The position numbers and the translations under genes are program-made. Positions 24,514 to 33,291 of a stretch of 64,000 nucleotides of DNA are shown here, in pieces. The first letter of the stretch is position 1. Each line of letters starts with the position of its first letter. Under the pieces are notes generated by a model that made no database searches, was not told the origin of the DNA, and saw only the letters and a list, made by a program, of their open reading frames with translations. The stretch is from NCBI RefSeq assembly GCF_035994185.1, contig NZ_CP108538.1:7753501-7817500 (forward strand). The letters run 5' to 3'. The DNA comes from Streptomyces sp. NBC_01217 (lineage in GTDB: Bacteria > Actinomycetota > Actinomycetes > Streptomycetales > Streptomycetaceae).

Positions 24514-27500
24514 TGGAGCCCATAGCCATCGTCGGCATCGACTGCAGATTCCCGGGGGCGCCCGACACCGGCGCCTACTGGGACCTGCTGATGCGCGGCG
24601 CGGACGGGGTGGGGGAGGTGCCCAGGCAGCGGTGGGACGCCAAGGAGTTCCACTCGGCGGCCGGGGACGAAGGACACGCCAACACCACCGAGGGCGGCTT
24701 CATCGCCGACCCGGACGTCTTCGACAACGAGTTCTTCACCATCTCGCCGCGCGAGGCGGCCGCCATGGACCCCCAGCAGCGGCTGCTGCTGCAGTCCGCG
24801 TGGCGCGCCGTCGAGGACGCGGGAATCGCGCCGCGGACCCTGTCCGGCAGCCGGACCGGGGTGTTCGTCGGCATCATGGGCAACGAGTGGGCGCAACTGC
24901 ACCTCACCGACTACGGCAACGTCACCGCCCAGGCCGGCTCCGGCAACGGCTACTGCATGACCGCCAACCGGATCTCGTACCACCTCGACCTCAAGGGCCC
25001 CAGCCTCGCCGTCGACACCGCCTGCTCCTCCTCGCTGGTCGCCGCGCATCTCGCGGCGAACGCACTGCTCGCCGAGGAGTGCGACACGGCGCTCGTCGGC
25101 GGCGTCAACGTGGCCCTCACTCCAGCCCTGTCGATCTTCTACACGCAGGCCGGTCTTTCCGCCCCCGACGGGCGCTGCAAGCCCTTCAGCGCCGAGGCGA
25201 ACGGCATCGGCCGCGGCGAGGGCGTCGGCGTGATCGTGCTGCGCAGGCTGCGCGACGCGCTCGCCGACGGCCAGCGCGTGTACGCCGTCATCCGCGGCAC
25301 CGCCGTCAACCAGGACGGCCGCAGCAACGGCATCACCGCACCCAACCGCTGGTCCCAGCAGGACGTGCTCGCCGCCGCCTACCGCAGGGCCGGCGTCGAG
25401 CCCTCCGACGTCGTCTTCACCGAGGCGCACGGCACCGGCACCGCTCTCGGCGACATGATGGAGGTCAAGGCCCTCGGCCACCACCACGCGGGACGTGCCG
25501 CGAAGCCCATGGCGATCGGCTCGGTCAAGGGCAACCTCGGCCACACCGAGGGCGCCGCGGGCATCGCCGGACTGATCAAGGTCGCCCTGTCCCTGCACCA
25601 CCGCACCGTCCCCGCAAGCCGTTTCGCGGCCAAGGAGAGCAAGCAGCTCAAACTGCGCGACCACGGACTGCGGCTCCTCAAGGCACCGCTGCGGCTGCCC
25701 GCGGGACCCACCGTCGCCGGTCTCAGCAGCTTCGGCATGGGCGGCACCAACGCCCACGCCGTCCTGGAGTCCGCGCCCGCCCACGCGGCGCGCCCCGAAC
25801 CGGCGCACGGCGCCGCGCCGGGCGGGATCGGCGCCGCCGTCTTCACCCTCACCGCGCCGAACGCCGAGGCGCTGCGCCGCAACCTGCTGGCCCAGGCGGA
25901 CGCGGCGGCGGCCCGCCGGGTATCGCTGGGACCGCTGGCCAGGTCGAGCAACCGCGTCAAGGCCGGCCACCGCCACCGCTTCGCGACCGCCGCCACCGAC
26001 ACCGCCGAACTCGTCGCCAGGCTCCGCGAGTCGGCCGCCGACCCCGAACTGCTGGCCCGGCTCTCCGGCAGACCCGACGGGCGGCCCCGCACCGCGTTCC
26101 TGTTCACCGGGCAGGGCTCGCAGTACCCGCGGATGACCGCCGTACTGTACGAACAGTCGCCGCTGTACCGGCACTTCCTCGACGAGGCCGACGCCGCACT
26201 GCTGCCGCACACGGGGAAGTCCGTGCGCGACCTGGTCCTCGGCGGTGACGAGGCGGTGCACAGCACCCGGTGGACGCAGCCCGCCCTGTTCGCCGTCGGC
26301 TACGCCCTCGGCCGGAGCCTGACGGAACTCGGCGTGCAACCCGGCCTGCTCCTCGGCCACAGCGTCGGCGAGTTCGCCGCCGCCGTCCTGGCCCGGGCGC
26401 TCCCGCTGGACGGCGCCGCCCGGCTGATCGCCGCTCGCGGCGCCCTGATGCAGGAACTCCCCGAGGGCGGCGGCATGCTGTCCGCCCGGGCCGCCCGGGA
26501 AGACCTGGCGGCGCGGATCGAGCGGGAACCCCTGGTCGGCCTCGCTGCGGTCAACGGCCCCACGTCCACGGTGCTCTCCGGTGACCTGGAGACCCTGGAG
26601 AAGATCGGTGCCGAACTCGCGGCCGAGGGGGTCACCACCCGCACGCTCCAGGTCTCGCACGCCTTCCACTCACCGCTGATGGAGCCCGTACTGGACCGCT
26701 TCGCGAAGATCGCCGAAGAGGTCGGCGGGTCGGTGCCCGAGATCCCGCTGTACTCGACGGTGCGCGGACGGGTGCTCGACAGCGAGGCGATGGACGCCGC
26801 GTACTGGGTCGAACACATCGGCGCCACCGTGCTGTTCGGCGACGCGGCCGGCGCGCTGCTCGCCGACGGCCCGACCCATCTGGTGGAGACAGGACCCCAG
26901 CCGGTGCTCTCCCAGATGGTGCGCCGCCTCGGCCACGGCGCCCCGGGCCCGGCGCACGTCCTGCCGGTGCGCGGCCCCGAATCCGCCGGCCGGGACCTCG
27001 CCGAGGCCCTTGCCGAGCTGTACCGGGGCGGTGTCGACCCCGACTGGGACGCCGCGTACGCACCCGAGGAGCGGGTTGCGCACCCGCTGCCGCCGTACAC
27101 CTTCTCGACGGAACACCGTTACTGGTCGAAGAACCCGGTGCGGAGCCGGGGAACGGCCGCCGAGCCGGCCGCCCCGATGCCCGCGGCGCACTCGCAGCCG
27201 GAGACCGTCCCCGCCGCCGTCCACGCTCCGGACCGGCCCGGCGGCCCGGCGGACCCGGTCGCGGACGCCGTCCTCGGCGCCGTCCGGCTGGTCGGCGGCT
27301 ACACCGACGCCGACATCGGCCCGCACGACCGGCTCTACGAGGATCTCGGCTTCGACTCCGTCATGGTCATGGAACTGAAGAACCGGCTGGAGGACCGGCT
27401 CGCAGGCATCGGCACCCTGACGGTCCAGGACCTGCTGCCCCGGCTCTCCTCCGTCGGCGACCTCATTGCCTTTCTGCGCGAACTCGGCGCGACGGTGCCC

Positions 27501-27566
27501 GGTCCCGTGAGCTCCGGCGGCATCGAGGAGAACCGGGCGCTCATGGAAGAAGAGAGGACGGCATGA
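24513..27566 (+). CDS. type I polyketide synthase, single KS-AT-ACP module
   Basis: A 1017-residue one-module PKS. KS occupies about 1-425, with the complete triad Cys171 (DTACSSSL), His306 (EAHGTGTA) and His344 (GNLGHTEG). AT occupies about 525-830, with Ser617 in GHSVGEF; the HAFH motif at 716-719 predicts malonyl-CoA. ACP occupies about 925-1000, with Ser949 in DLGFDSVMVMEL. There is no KR, DH, ER, TE or docking domain, so one extension would leave a beta-keto thioester. That is what tetronate formation needs: the beta-ketoacyl chain is joined to glyceryl-ACP by the downstream KAS-III-like enzyme. The start overlaps the ACP stop. Confidence 0.95.
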   Translation: MEPIAIVGIDCRFPGAPDTGAYWDLLMRGADGVGEVPRQRWDAKEFHSAAGDEGHANTTEGGFIADPDVFDNEFFTISPREAAAMDPQQRLLLQSAWRAVEDAGIAPRTLSGSRTGVFVGIMGNEWAQLHLTDYGNVTAQAGSGNGYCMTANRISYHLDLKGPSLAVDTACSSSLVAAHLAANALLAEECDTALVGGVNVALTPALSIFYTQAGLSAPDGRCKPFSAEANGIGRGEGVGVIVLRRLRDALADGQRVYAVIRGTAVNQDGRSNGITAPNRWSQQDVLAAAYRRAGVEPSDVVFTEAHGTGTALGDMMEVKALGHHHAGRAAKPMAIGSVKGNLGHTEGAAGIAGLIKVALSLHHRTVPASRFAAKESKQLKLRDHGLRLLKAPLRLPAGPTVAGLSSFGMGGTNAHAVLESAPAHAARPEPAHGAAPGGIGAAVFTLTAPNAEALRRNLLAQADAAAARRVSLGPLARSSNRVKAGHRHRFATAATDTAELVARLRESAADPELLARLSGRPDGRPRTAFLFTGQGSQYPRMTAVLYEQSPLYRHFLDEADAALLPHTGKSVRDLVLGGDEAVHSTRWTQPALFAVGYALGRSLTELGVQPGLLLGHSVGEFAAAVLARALPLDGAARLIAARGALMQELPEGGGMLSARAAREDLAARIEREPLVGLAAVNGPTSTVLSGDLETLEKIGAELAAEGVTTRTLQVSHAFHSPLMEPVLDRFAKIAEEVGGSVPEIPLYSTVRGRVLDSEAMDAAYWVEHIGATVLFGDAAGALLADGPTHLVETGPQPVLSQMVRRLGHGAPGPAHVLPVRGPESAGRDLAEALAELYRGGVDPDWDAAYAPEERVAHPLPPYTFSTEHRYWSKNPVRSRGTAAEPAAPMPAAHSQPETVPAAVHAPDRPGGPADPVADAVLGAVRLVGGYTDADIGPHDRLYEDLGFDSVMVMELKNRLEDRLAGIGTLTVQDLLPRLSSVGDLIAFLRELGATVPGPVSSGGIEENRALMEEERTA

Positions 27567-28585
27567 CCACTCCGACGACCCATCTGGCCTCCATCGGCAC
27601 CGCTCTGCCCGGTGACCCGGTGGACAACGCCACCCTGTCCAAGGTGCTCGGCATCAACGAGGAGTGGATCGAGGTCTTCATCGGCACCAGAACGCGGTAC
27701 TTCGCCCGGGACCTCGGCACCGGCGTGGTGCGCTGGTCGCTCGCCGACCTGTGCGCGCAGGCCGCCGAGAAGGCACTCGCCGCCCCCGGTGTCGACCCGT
27801 CCGAGATCGAGTTCATCGTCCTCGGCACGGCCACCCCGGACACCCTGATGCCCGCCACCGTCAACCATGTCGCCGACCAGCTCGGCCTGGACCAGGTCCC
27901 CACCTTCCAGCTCCAGTCCGGCTGTGCCGGCGCCGTACAGGCCCTCGGCGTCGCCCGGACGATGATCGCCTCCGGTCAGTACCGCGGCGGTCTCGTCATC
28001 GGCGGCGACGTGTGCAGCAAACACCTCGACCTCCAGCGCGACGTGTCCGGCGCCGCCCCCGGCGACCTCGTCAACTACGTCCTGTTCGGCGACGGCGCCG
28101 GCGCGGCCGTCGTCACCGACGAGCCGCGCGGACAGCGCGTCGCGCTGCGCCATGTCCTCAACCGCTTCACAGGGCTGGGCCGCAAGCCCGGTCAGGTCAT
28201 CGAGTGGTTCGGGCTCGCCGACCGGTACGACGACCGGCAGGCCCTCACCGAGGACTACAAGGCCATCGAGGAGTCCGTGCCCGTCATGGCGGTCGAGATC
28301 CTCTGGGAGATGCTCGGTGAACTCGAGTGGGAGGCCGACCAGTTGGACTACCTTCTGCCGCCGCAGCTGTCCGGCCGTATGACCCGTCGCATCACCGAGG
28401 AACTCGACGTGCCGACCGCGAAGGACATCAGTTGCGTCGCGGACACCGGCAACAACGGAAACGCCCTGCCCTTCCTGCAGATCGAGAAGTTGCTGGAGTC
28501 GATGTCCGACGGCCAGAAGGCCCTCGCGGTCGCCGTCGAGTCCAGCAAATGGATCAAGGCCGGCTTCGCCCTGGAGAAGCTATGA
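27563..28585 (+). CDS. KAS-III-like tetronate-forming ketosynthase
   Basis: A 340-residue thiolase-fold enzyme of the FabH group. The nucleophile is Cys121 in LQSGCAGAVQAL. The Asn of the FabH triad is at 297 in DTGNNGNALP. The position of the FabH catalytic His, in the PHQAN motif, reads LLPPQLSGR, with Pro267 replacing His. In agglomerin, RK-682 and tetronomycin pathways a homologous KAS-III joins glyceryl-ACP to a beta-ketoacyl thioester and closes the tetronate ring, and the neighbours here are the same. A plain chain-starting FabH role is less likely because the FAAL supplies the starter. ATG overlaps the PKS stop by 4 bases. Confidence 0.88.
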   Translation: MTTPTTHLASIGTALPGDPVDNATLSKVLGINEEWIEVFIGTRTRYFARDLGTGVVRWSLADLCAQAAEKALAAPGVDPSEIEFIVLGTATPDTLMPATVNHVADQLGLDQVPTFQLQSGCAGAVQALGVARTMIASGQYRGGLVIGGDVCSKHLDLQRDVSGAAPGDLVNYVLFGDGAGAAVVTDEPRGQRVALRHVLNRFTGLGRKPGQVIEWFGLADRYDDRQALTEDYKAIEESVPVMAVEILWEMLGELEWEADQLDYLLPPQLSGRMTRRITEELDVPTAKDISCVADTGNNGNALPFLQIEKLLESMSDGQKALAVAVESSKWIKAGFALEKL

Positions 28586-28854
28586 GCGTCGACAGCACCG
28601 CCCCCACGCCCGTTCCCGCCGCGGGCGGCTTCACCCTCGACGACTACGTCCGGCTCGTCAACGACGAGATCGGCATGCCGCTCGCACCCGAGCAGGTGGC
28701 CGCCGCCTTCGACGAACTCCCCGACTGGGACTCGCTGTATCTCCTCAAACTCGTCACCACCCTGGAACCCGCCATCGGCCACAAGGTCCCGGTCGGCAAG
28801 GTCCTGGAGGCCCGCAGCCTCAAGGAGATCTACGAACTGGCGGTGACCGGGTGA
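28582..28854 (+). CDS. stand-alone acyl carrier protein (glyceryl-ACP)
   Basis: A 90-residue carrier protein with the phosphopantetheine Ser51 in LPDWDSLYLLKLV. The WDSLYLL form and the C-terminal VLEARSLKEIYELA differ from the other free ACP and from the PKS ACP. The gene is coupled on both sides (ATGA with the KAS-III gene, GTGA with the acyltransferase gene), an arrangement that resembles tetronate cassettes, where such an ACP carries the glyceryl unit made by the FkbH-like enzyme. It is therefore the likely partner of the 16633 protein. The ribosome binding site is inside the upstream gene. Confidence 0.9.
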   Translation: MSVDSTAPTPVPAAGGFTLDDYVRLVNDEIGMPLAPEQVAAAFDELPDWDSLYLLKLVTTLEPAIGHKVPVGKVLEARSLKEIYELAVTG

Positions 28855-29708
28855 GCTCCGCCGCCGCCGTACGCCGCCGCCGCCACACTCTGTACTTCCT
28901 GGAGTGGGCGGCGGCCCAGCGGTCCGTACACCTGGACACCGACATCGACATGACGCGCATCCAGGCGCACCGCGCCGCCGCCCGCGACAGCGGCCGGCGC
29001 TATTCGGTCGTCGGCTATCTGCTGTACGCCGCAGGGCGGGTCCTCGACCGTCACCCGGAGGCCAACGCCGTCATGGCCCCCGGCTGGCCCGGACTCCTGC
29101 GACGCCCGAGAATCGTCCGCTTCGACGGCGTCACCGCCAAACTCGCCCTGGACCGGCCCGTCGAGGGCGAGCGCACCGTGCTCTCGGCGCTCGTTCCCGG
29201 CCTGGAGGCCGCGAACCTGCGCGAGATCCAGGAACGCATCGACCGCTACCGGGGCGAACAGGCCGCGGAACTGCCCGAGTTCAAGGGTGTACGGATGCTG
29301 GGCCGGCTTCCGGTCCCGCTCGGCAGAGCCGCCTTCGCCGCGGCGCTGCGCAATCCGCACAGGCGCGCAGGCGTGTTCGGCACGGTCTCGGTCAGCTCGC
29401 TCGGCCACCGGAACGTCGACGGCTTCCACTCGGCCGGCGGCACCGCCGTGACTCTCTGCGCGGGCCGCATCGTGGACCGTGCGGTGGTCCGCGACGGCGT
29501 CGTGGTGCCCGCACCCATGATGCGACTGGGCCTCACCTTCGACCACCGGGTGATCGACGGCGCGATCGCGGCCGACGTGCTGTCCGATCTTCACCACACG
29601 ATGGAGAGCTTTGATGACGGTACCTGGGCGCCGGACCCCGGGCCCGACCCTCGGGGAGCCGATCGCGGTCTCCGGCCCTTCGGCGGACTGGAGCAGAGTA
29701 CGCGCTGA
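28851..29708 (+). CDS. E2-type acyltransferase of the tetronate cassette
   Basis: A 285-residue protein with only the catalytic domain of 2-oxoacid dehydrogenase acyltransferases. The catalytic motif DHRVIDG is at 231-237 (His232, Asp236), and GTVSVSSLG near 177 matches the substrate channel. No lipoyl domain or E3-binding domain is present. Homologues in agglomerin and spirotetronate clusters acetylate the hydroxymethyl of the new tetronate; a hydrolase then eliminates acetate to give an exocyclic methylene. The hydrolase at 51341 could be that partner. GTG start, coupled to the ACP. The 3' end overlaps the phosphopantetheinyl transferase gene by 95 bases, which is unusual. Confidence 0.85.
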   Translation: MSSAAAVRRRRHTLYFLEWAAAQRSVHLDTDIDMTRIQAHRAAARDSGRRYSVVGYLLYAAGRVLDRHPEANAVMAPGWPGLLRRPRIVRFDGVTAKLALDRPVEGERTVLSALVPGLEAANLREIQERIDRYRGEQAAELPEFKGVRMLGRLPVPLGRAAFAAALRNPHRRAGVFGTVSVSSLGHRNVDGFHSAGGTAVTLCAGRIVDRAVVRDGVVVPAPMMRLGLTFDHRVIDGAIAADVLSDLHHTMESFDDGTWAPDPGPDPRGADRGLRPFGGLEQSTR

Positions 29709-30486
29709 CCTGGACCGGCACGGGGCCGCGGTACTCTGTGCCCGCCAGGACGACTGGCGACCGGAAGGGGCGGGCGCGCGGCTGCGCGCGCTCCTGGGCC
29801 ACGACTGGGAGCGTTACCTGGAGCTGACGCAGCCGCGGGTCCGTGCGCGGTTCGCCGCCTCCCGTGCCCTGCTGAAGTTCGCCGCCGCGGCCGCGCTCGG
29901 CGTACGGCCCCAGTCCGTCGAACTCGGCTACGGCCTCACCGGCCGCCCCTGCCTGCGCGGCTACGACGGTGTGCACATCAGCCTCAGCCACACGGATGAC
30001 CTGCTGCTGGTCGGCCTGGCCACCGACGGCGCCATCGGCGTGGACGCCGAGTGCAGCGACCGGGTCCTGTACGGCTCCGGTCTCGGCCGGCACATGTGCA
30101 CCCCGTACGAGGCGGAGCGGATCGAGGCCATGCCGGTCGCGGAGCGCAACCCCGCCATGCTCCGCCTGTGGACCCTGAAGGAGGCCTACAGCAAGGCCAT
30201 CGGTCTCGGCATGCTGTTCCGCTTCACCGACTTCGGCTTCAGCCCGGACCGAGCGCCCACGGACGTGCTGCGCCCCGACGGCACCCCCGGCACGGTCGGC
30301 GCGTGGGCCTTCCACACCTTGTCGTTCGCCGGCCGCTACACCCTCGGCGTTGCCGTCGGCGACGCCGGCTTCGGCCGATCGACGGACCTGGCGGCGGCCA
30401 CGGCACTGGACCCGGGAATCGTCGACACCCTGCTGGCGGCACTGGGCGAGGAGGAGCAGGAGGCACCCGCCCGGTGCCGGGGGTAG
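29614..30486 (+). CDS. 4'-phosphopantetheinyl transferase
   Basis: A 290-residue Sfp-type transferase that moves the phosphopantetheine arm of CoA to carrier-protein serines. Core motifs are HISLSH at 121-126, the magnesium-binding IGVDAE at 141-146 and WTLKEAYSK at 186-194. The N-terminal pseudo-duplicated half is present, so it is the dimer-like monomeric form. Having its own enzyme suggests the cluster activates its three carrier domains independently of housekeeping AcpS. The ATG at 29614 has GGAGAG upstream and lies inside the preceding gene. The stop codon lies in the loop of the terminator hairpin. Confidence 0.93.
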   Translation: MTVPGRRTPGPTLGEPIAVSGPSADWSRVRADLDRHGAAVLCARQDDWRPEGAGARLRALLGHDWERYLELTQPRVRARFAASRALLKFAAAAALGVRPQSVELGYGLTGRPCLRGYDGVHISLSHTDDLLLVGLATDGAIGVDAECSDRVLYGSGLGRHMCTPYEAERIEAMPVAERNPAMLRLWTLKEAYSKAIGLGMLFRFTDFGFSPDRAPTDVLRPDGTPGTVGAWAFHTLSFAGRYTLGVAVGDAGFGRSTDLAAATALDPGIVDTLLAALGEEEQEAPARCRG

Positions 30487-30505
30487 CGCCCCGGCACCGG
30501 GCGGG
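30466..30505. terminator. terminator overlapping the end of the core operon
   Basis: A perfect 17-base inverted repeat (30466-30482 with 30489-30505) has the loop GTAGCG. The TAG stop of the phosphopantetheinyl transferase lies in that loop, and the last codons form the left arm. The convergent SARP gene ends 7 bases away at 30512, so the hairpin should end transcripts from both sides. Confidence 0.8.
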
Positions 30506-30511
30506 CGGACC

Positions 30512-33283
30512 TCACGCGACCCGCTGGGCCGGTCGTGACGGGTGGAGGAGCCAGACGCCGGGGCGGACTTCGAGCGGGACCGAGGACGCCACGGGCGACT
30601 GGCCCGACGCGAGTGCCACGCGGAGGGCGGACGCCGTGCGCCGCGTATACTCGGTCCAGCGGTGGTCGCCGGCGGAGCGCGCGGCGCTCTCGCACTCCTC
30701 CAGGCGGGCGAGTGCCTCCTCGTTGCGGCCCTCGCGCTGCGCCACCAGGGCCAGCCCGCGCAGCGACTCGGCCGAGCCACGCGCGTCGTCGACCAGCCGG
30801 CTCACCGACAGGGCGCGCGCATAGGCGCGTCCGGCCCGCGCGACCTGTCCCATGGCGAGGAACGCGTCCGCCTCGGCGGACAGACAGCGGCCCGCTGCCA
30901 CCCGGTCACCGTGGCGGGTGAACAGGTGCCAGGCGAGGCGATACCGGTCGGTCGCCAGTGACGTCTGGTGTCGCTGCCAGGCCAGGTCGCCGAGGGAGCG
31001 CAGGATCACGGCCTCCGCATGGACGTCACCGGACTGCCGGGCCGCGTCCAGCGCGAGGTCGTGCGTCGCCTCCCACTCGTCCCACAGGGCGCCCGCCTCG
31101 TAGTAGCCGGCCGTGGCCGAGGCCAAGGAGCAGCACAGACTCCACAACCCGGCCGCGTGGGCCTGCCGCACAGCCTCCGACAGGCCCGCGGACTCCTCCT
31201 GGAACCACCGCAGCGGCGCATTGCCGACCACCTCCTCGGGGGAGAGCGCGGGCAGGGGTTCGGCCTCGTACGTGAGCCGTTCTCTGTCGGGCGCCAGTTG
31301 CGCGTCCGCGTGTCTGGCCAGGGTCAGGAAGGCACGGCACAGCCGTTCCACGGCCGCGGGGCCTTCCTGCGGGGACTCCTGGGCGAGCTCCTCAAGGGCC
31401 AGCGAGCGCAGCAGCGCGTGGAAGCCGTAGCGCACGGGTGCCAGCCGCCCCGGCTGCCGCCGTGCCTCCAGCAGATGAGCCTGCACCAGCTCTTCGGTGA
31501 GCCGCTCGGCCTCCACCGGGTCAGTGGCGAGCAGTGCGGTCCCACTCCAGGGGGCGAAGTCGGGCAGCGCGGCCAGCCCGAGGATCCGGAAGGCGCGCCT
31601 GGCCTCCTCGTCCACGTCGTGGTAGGCGGTCAGCAGAGTGCTGCGTACGTCGAGATCGCCCAGTGCGAGCGTGGCCAGCCGGGTCCGCTTGTCACGCAGC
31701 CGCTGGGCGAGCCCGGCGGCGGTCCAGTGCGGGCGGGCCGCGAGTCCGGCGGCCGCCACCCGAAGGGCCAGCGGCAGTCGGCCGCAGAGCCGGACGATCT
31801 CTCCCGCCGCCTCCGGGTCGTCCCGCATCCGCCGGCCGCCGCACGCCGTGAGCAGTGCCTCGGCCTCACGCGTGGAGAGCACGTCGAGGGTCAGGTGCCG
31901 CACGCTCTCCAGCGCGCCGAGCACATGACGGCTCGTCAGGATCACCGCGCTGTCGGGTACGGCCGACAGCACCGGCCGGACCTGTGCCTCCGAGACGGCA
32001 TCGTCCAGGATGACGAGCATCCTGCGGCCCTCGGTACGTCCGTGCAGCAGTTCCGCGAGTTCCGTCTCGGACGACGGCAGCGCTCCCGGGCCCGAGTCCG
32101 CTCCCAGTCCCGTTGCCTGCGGCCCGCGCAGTCGTCGCAGCAGAGTCGCCATGGCAGTCCTCGGTTCGACGGCTCGGCCGTCGTCGTCCCGCATCGTCAC
32201 CAGGACTCGTCCGTCGGGGAACCGGTCGGTGGCGTCGTGGGCGAGTCGCACGGCCAGCGCCGTCTTTCCGGCGCCCGCCCGGCCCGACAGCACGAGCACC
32301 TTGTTCCGACCGGGCAAATCGCCCGCCAGCAGCCGCTCACCGAAGGCCAGTTGGTCCTCGCGGCCGGTGAAGTCCGCCACGGCCGGCGGCAGCCACACCG
32401 TGGGCCCCGCATCCCGGCCGTACCCCGCGAACCCGTTGCCCGGCCCGTTGCCCGGCCCGTCGGCCGGGCGGTCGTCGGATCCGCCGACGGGAACGAGCCG
32501 GCGCTCGGGCTCACCGTGCCAGGCCAGCGAGGGGTCGGAGGCGAGGATGCGCTCCTGCAGTCTGCTCAGCACCGGCCCGGGCTCCACCCCCAGTTCGTCG
32601 ACGAGTGAGCGCCGAGCCCGGCGGTAGACCTGCAGGGCGTCGGACTGCCGGCCGGACCGGTAGAGCGCCACCATCAGGTCACAGTGCAGCGTCTCGCGCA
32701 GCGGATGTTCGTGTGCCAGGGCCATCAGCTCACCGACCAGTTCGTGGTGCAGTCCGAGCCGCAGATCAGCGGAGATCCGCTGTTCCAGCACCTCCGCGCG
32801 AAGTTCGTCCAGTCGGATCGCGGAGGCTTCCAGCGATGGTCCGTGCGGTATCCCCGAGAGCGCGGGTCCCGTCCACAGCCCGAGCGCGCGGCTCAGCGCC
32901 CGCGAGGCGGCCTCGTACTCGCGCCGGCCGTACGCGGCCCGGCCCTCGGCCCGCAGCGCCTCGAAGACGGCCAGGTCCAGTTCCTCCGGGGCGACCCGCA
33001 TCAGATAGCCGGGGGGCCGGGTCAGCAGCGGCTGCACCGTGCCCGTCTCCACAGCGGCCCCGGCGGTGTCCTCCAGAAGGGCCTTGCGCAGCTGGGACAC
33101 ATACACCTGGAGGGTGGTGGTGGCCGTGCGCGGTGGCTGCGCACCCCAGAGTTCGTCGATCAGAGTATGGGTCGACACCACCGTGTTGCTCTGCACCAAC
33201 AGGGTGGCGAGGACCGCACGCGGCTTGGCCGCGGACGGTGTACGAGGCGTCATGTGCACGGGGCCGAGTACCCGGTATCTCAT
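30512..33283 (-). CDS. large SARP regulator with NB-ARC and TPR-like domains (AfsR-like)
   Basis: A 923-residue AfsR-type regulator. The order is winged-helix DNA binding (about 1-95; MRYRVLGPV, KPRAVLATLL, LQVYVSQLRKAL), activation domain (about 100-250; LYRSGRQSDALQVYRRAR), a Gly/Asp linker, NB-ARC ATPase (about 300-600; P-loop LSGRAGAGKTALA, LVILDDA-like MLVILDDAVSE) and a helical repeat region to the end. ATP-dependent switching is known for AfsR. The ATG at 33283 is preferred because the conserved domain starts there; the longer upstream frame overlaps the AfsA gene. The gene lies 8 bases downstream of the AfsA gene and is probably co-transcribed, so it could relay the signal. Confidence 0.92.
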   Translation of the reverse strand: MRYRVLGPVHMTPRTPSAAKPRAVLATLLVQSNTVVSTHTLIDELWGAQPPRTATTTLQVYVSQLRKALLEDTAGAAVETGTVQPLLTRPPGYLMRVAPEELDLAVFEALRAEGRAAYGRREYEAASRALSRALGLWTGPALSGIPHGPSLEASAIRLDELRAEVLEQRISADLRLGLHHELVGELMALAHEHPLRETLHCDLMVALYRSGRQSDALQVYRRARRSLVDELGVEPGPVLSRLQERILASDPSLAWHGEPERRLVPVGGSDDRPADGPGNGPGNGFAGYGRDAGPTVWLPPAVADFTGREDQLAFGERLLAGDLPGRNKVLVLSGRAGAGKTALAVRLAHDATDRFPDGRVLVTMRDDDGRAVEPRTAMATLLRRLRGPQATGLGADSGPGALPSSETELAELLHGRTEGRRMLVILDDAVSEAQVRPVLSAVPDSAVILTSRHVLGALESVRHLTLDVLSTREAEALLTACGGRRMRDDPEAAGEIVRLCGRLPLALRVAAAGLAARPHWTAAGLAQRLRDKRTRLATLALGDLDVRSTLLTAYHDVDEEARRAFRILGLAALPDFAPWSGTALLATDPVEAERLTEELVQAHLLEARRQPGRLAPVRYGFHALLRSLALEELAQESPQEGPAAVERLCRAFLTLARHADAQLAPDRERLTYEAEPLPALSPEEVVGNAPLRWFQEESAGLSEAVRQAHAAGLWSLCCSLASATAGYYEAGALWDEWEATHDLALDAARQSGDVHAEAVILRSLGDLAWQRHQTSLATDRYRLAWHLFTRHGDRVAAGRCLSAEADAFLAMGQVARAGRAYARALSVSRLVDDARGSAESLRGLALVAQREGRNEEALARLEECESAARSAGDHRWTEYTRRTASALRVALASGQSPVASSVPLEVRPGVWLLHPSRPAQRVA

Positions 33284-33291
33284 CGCGCGGC

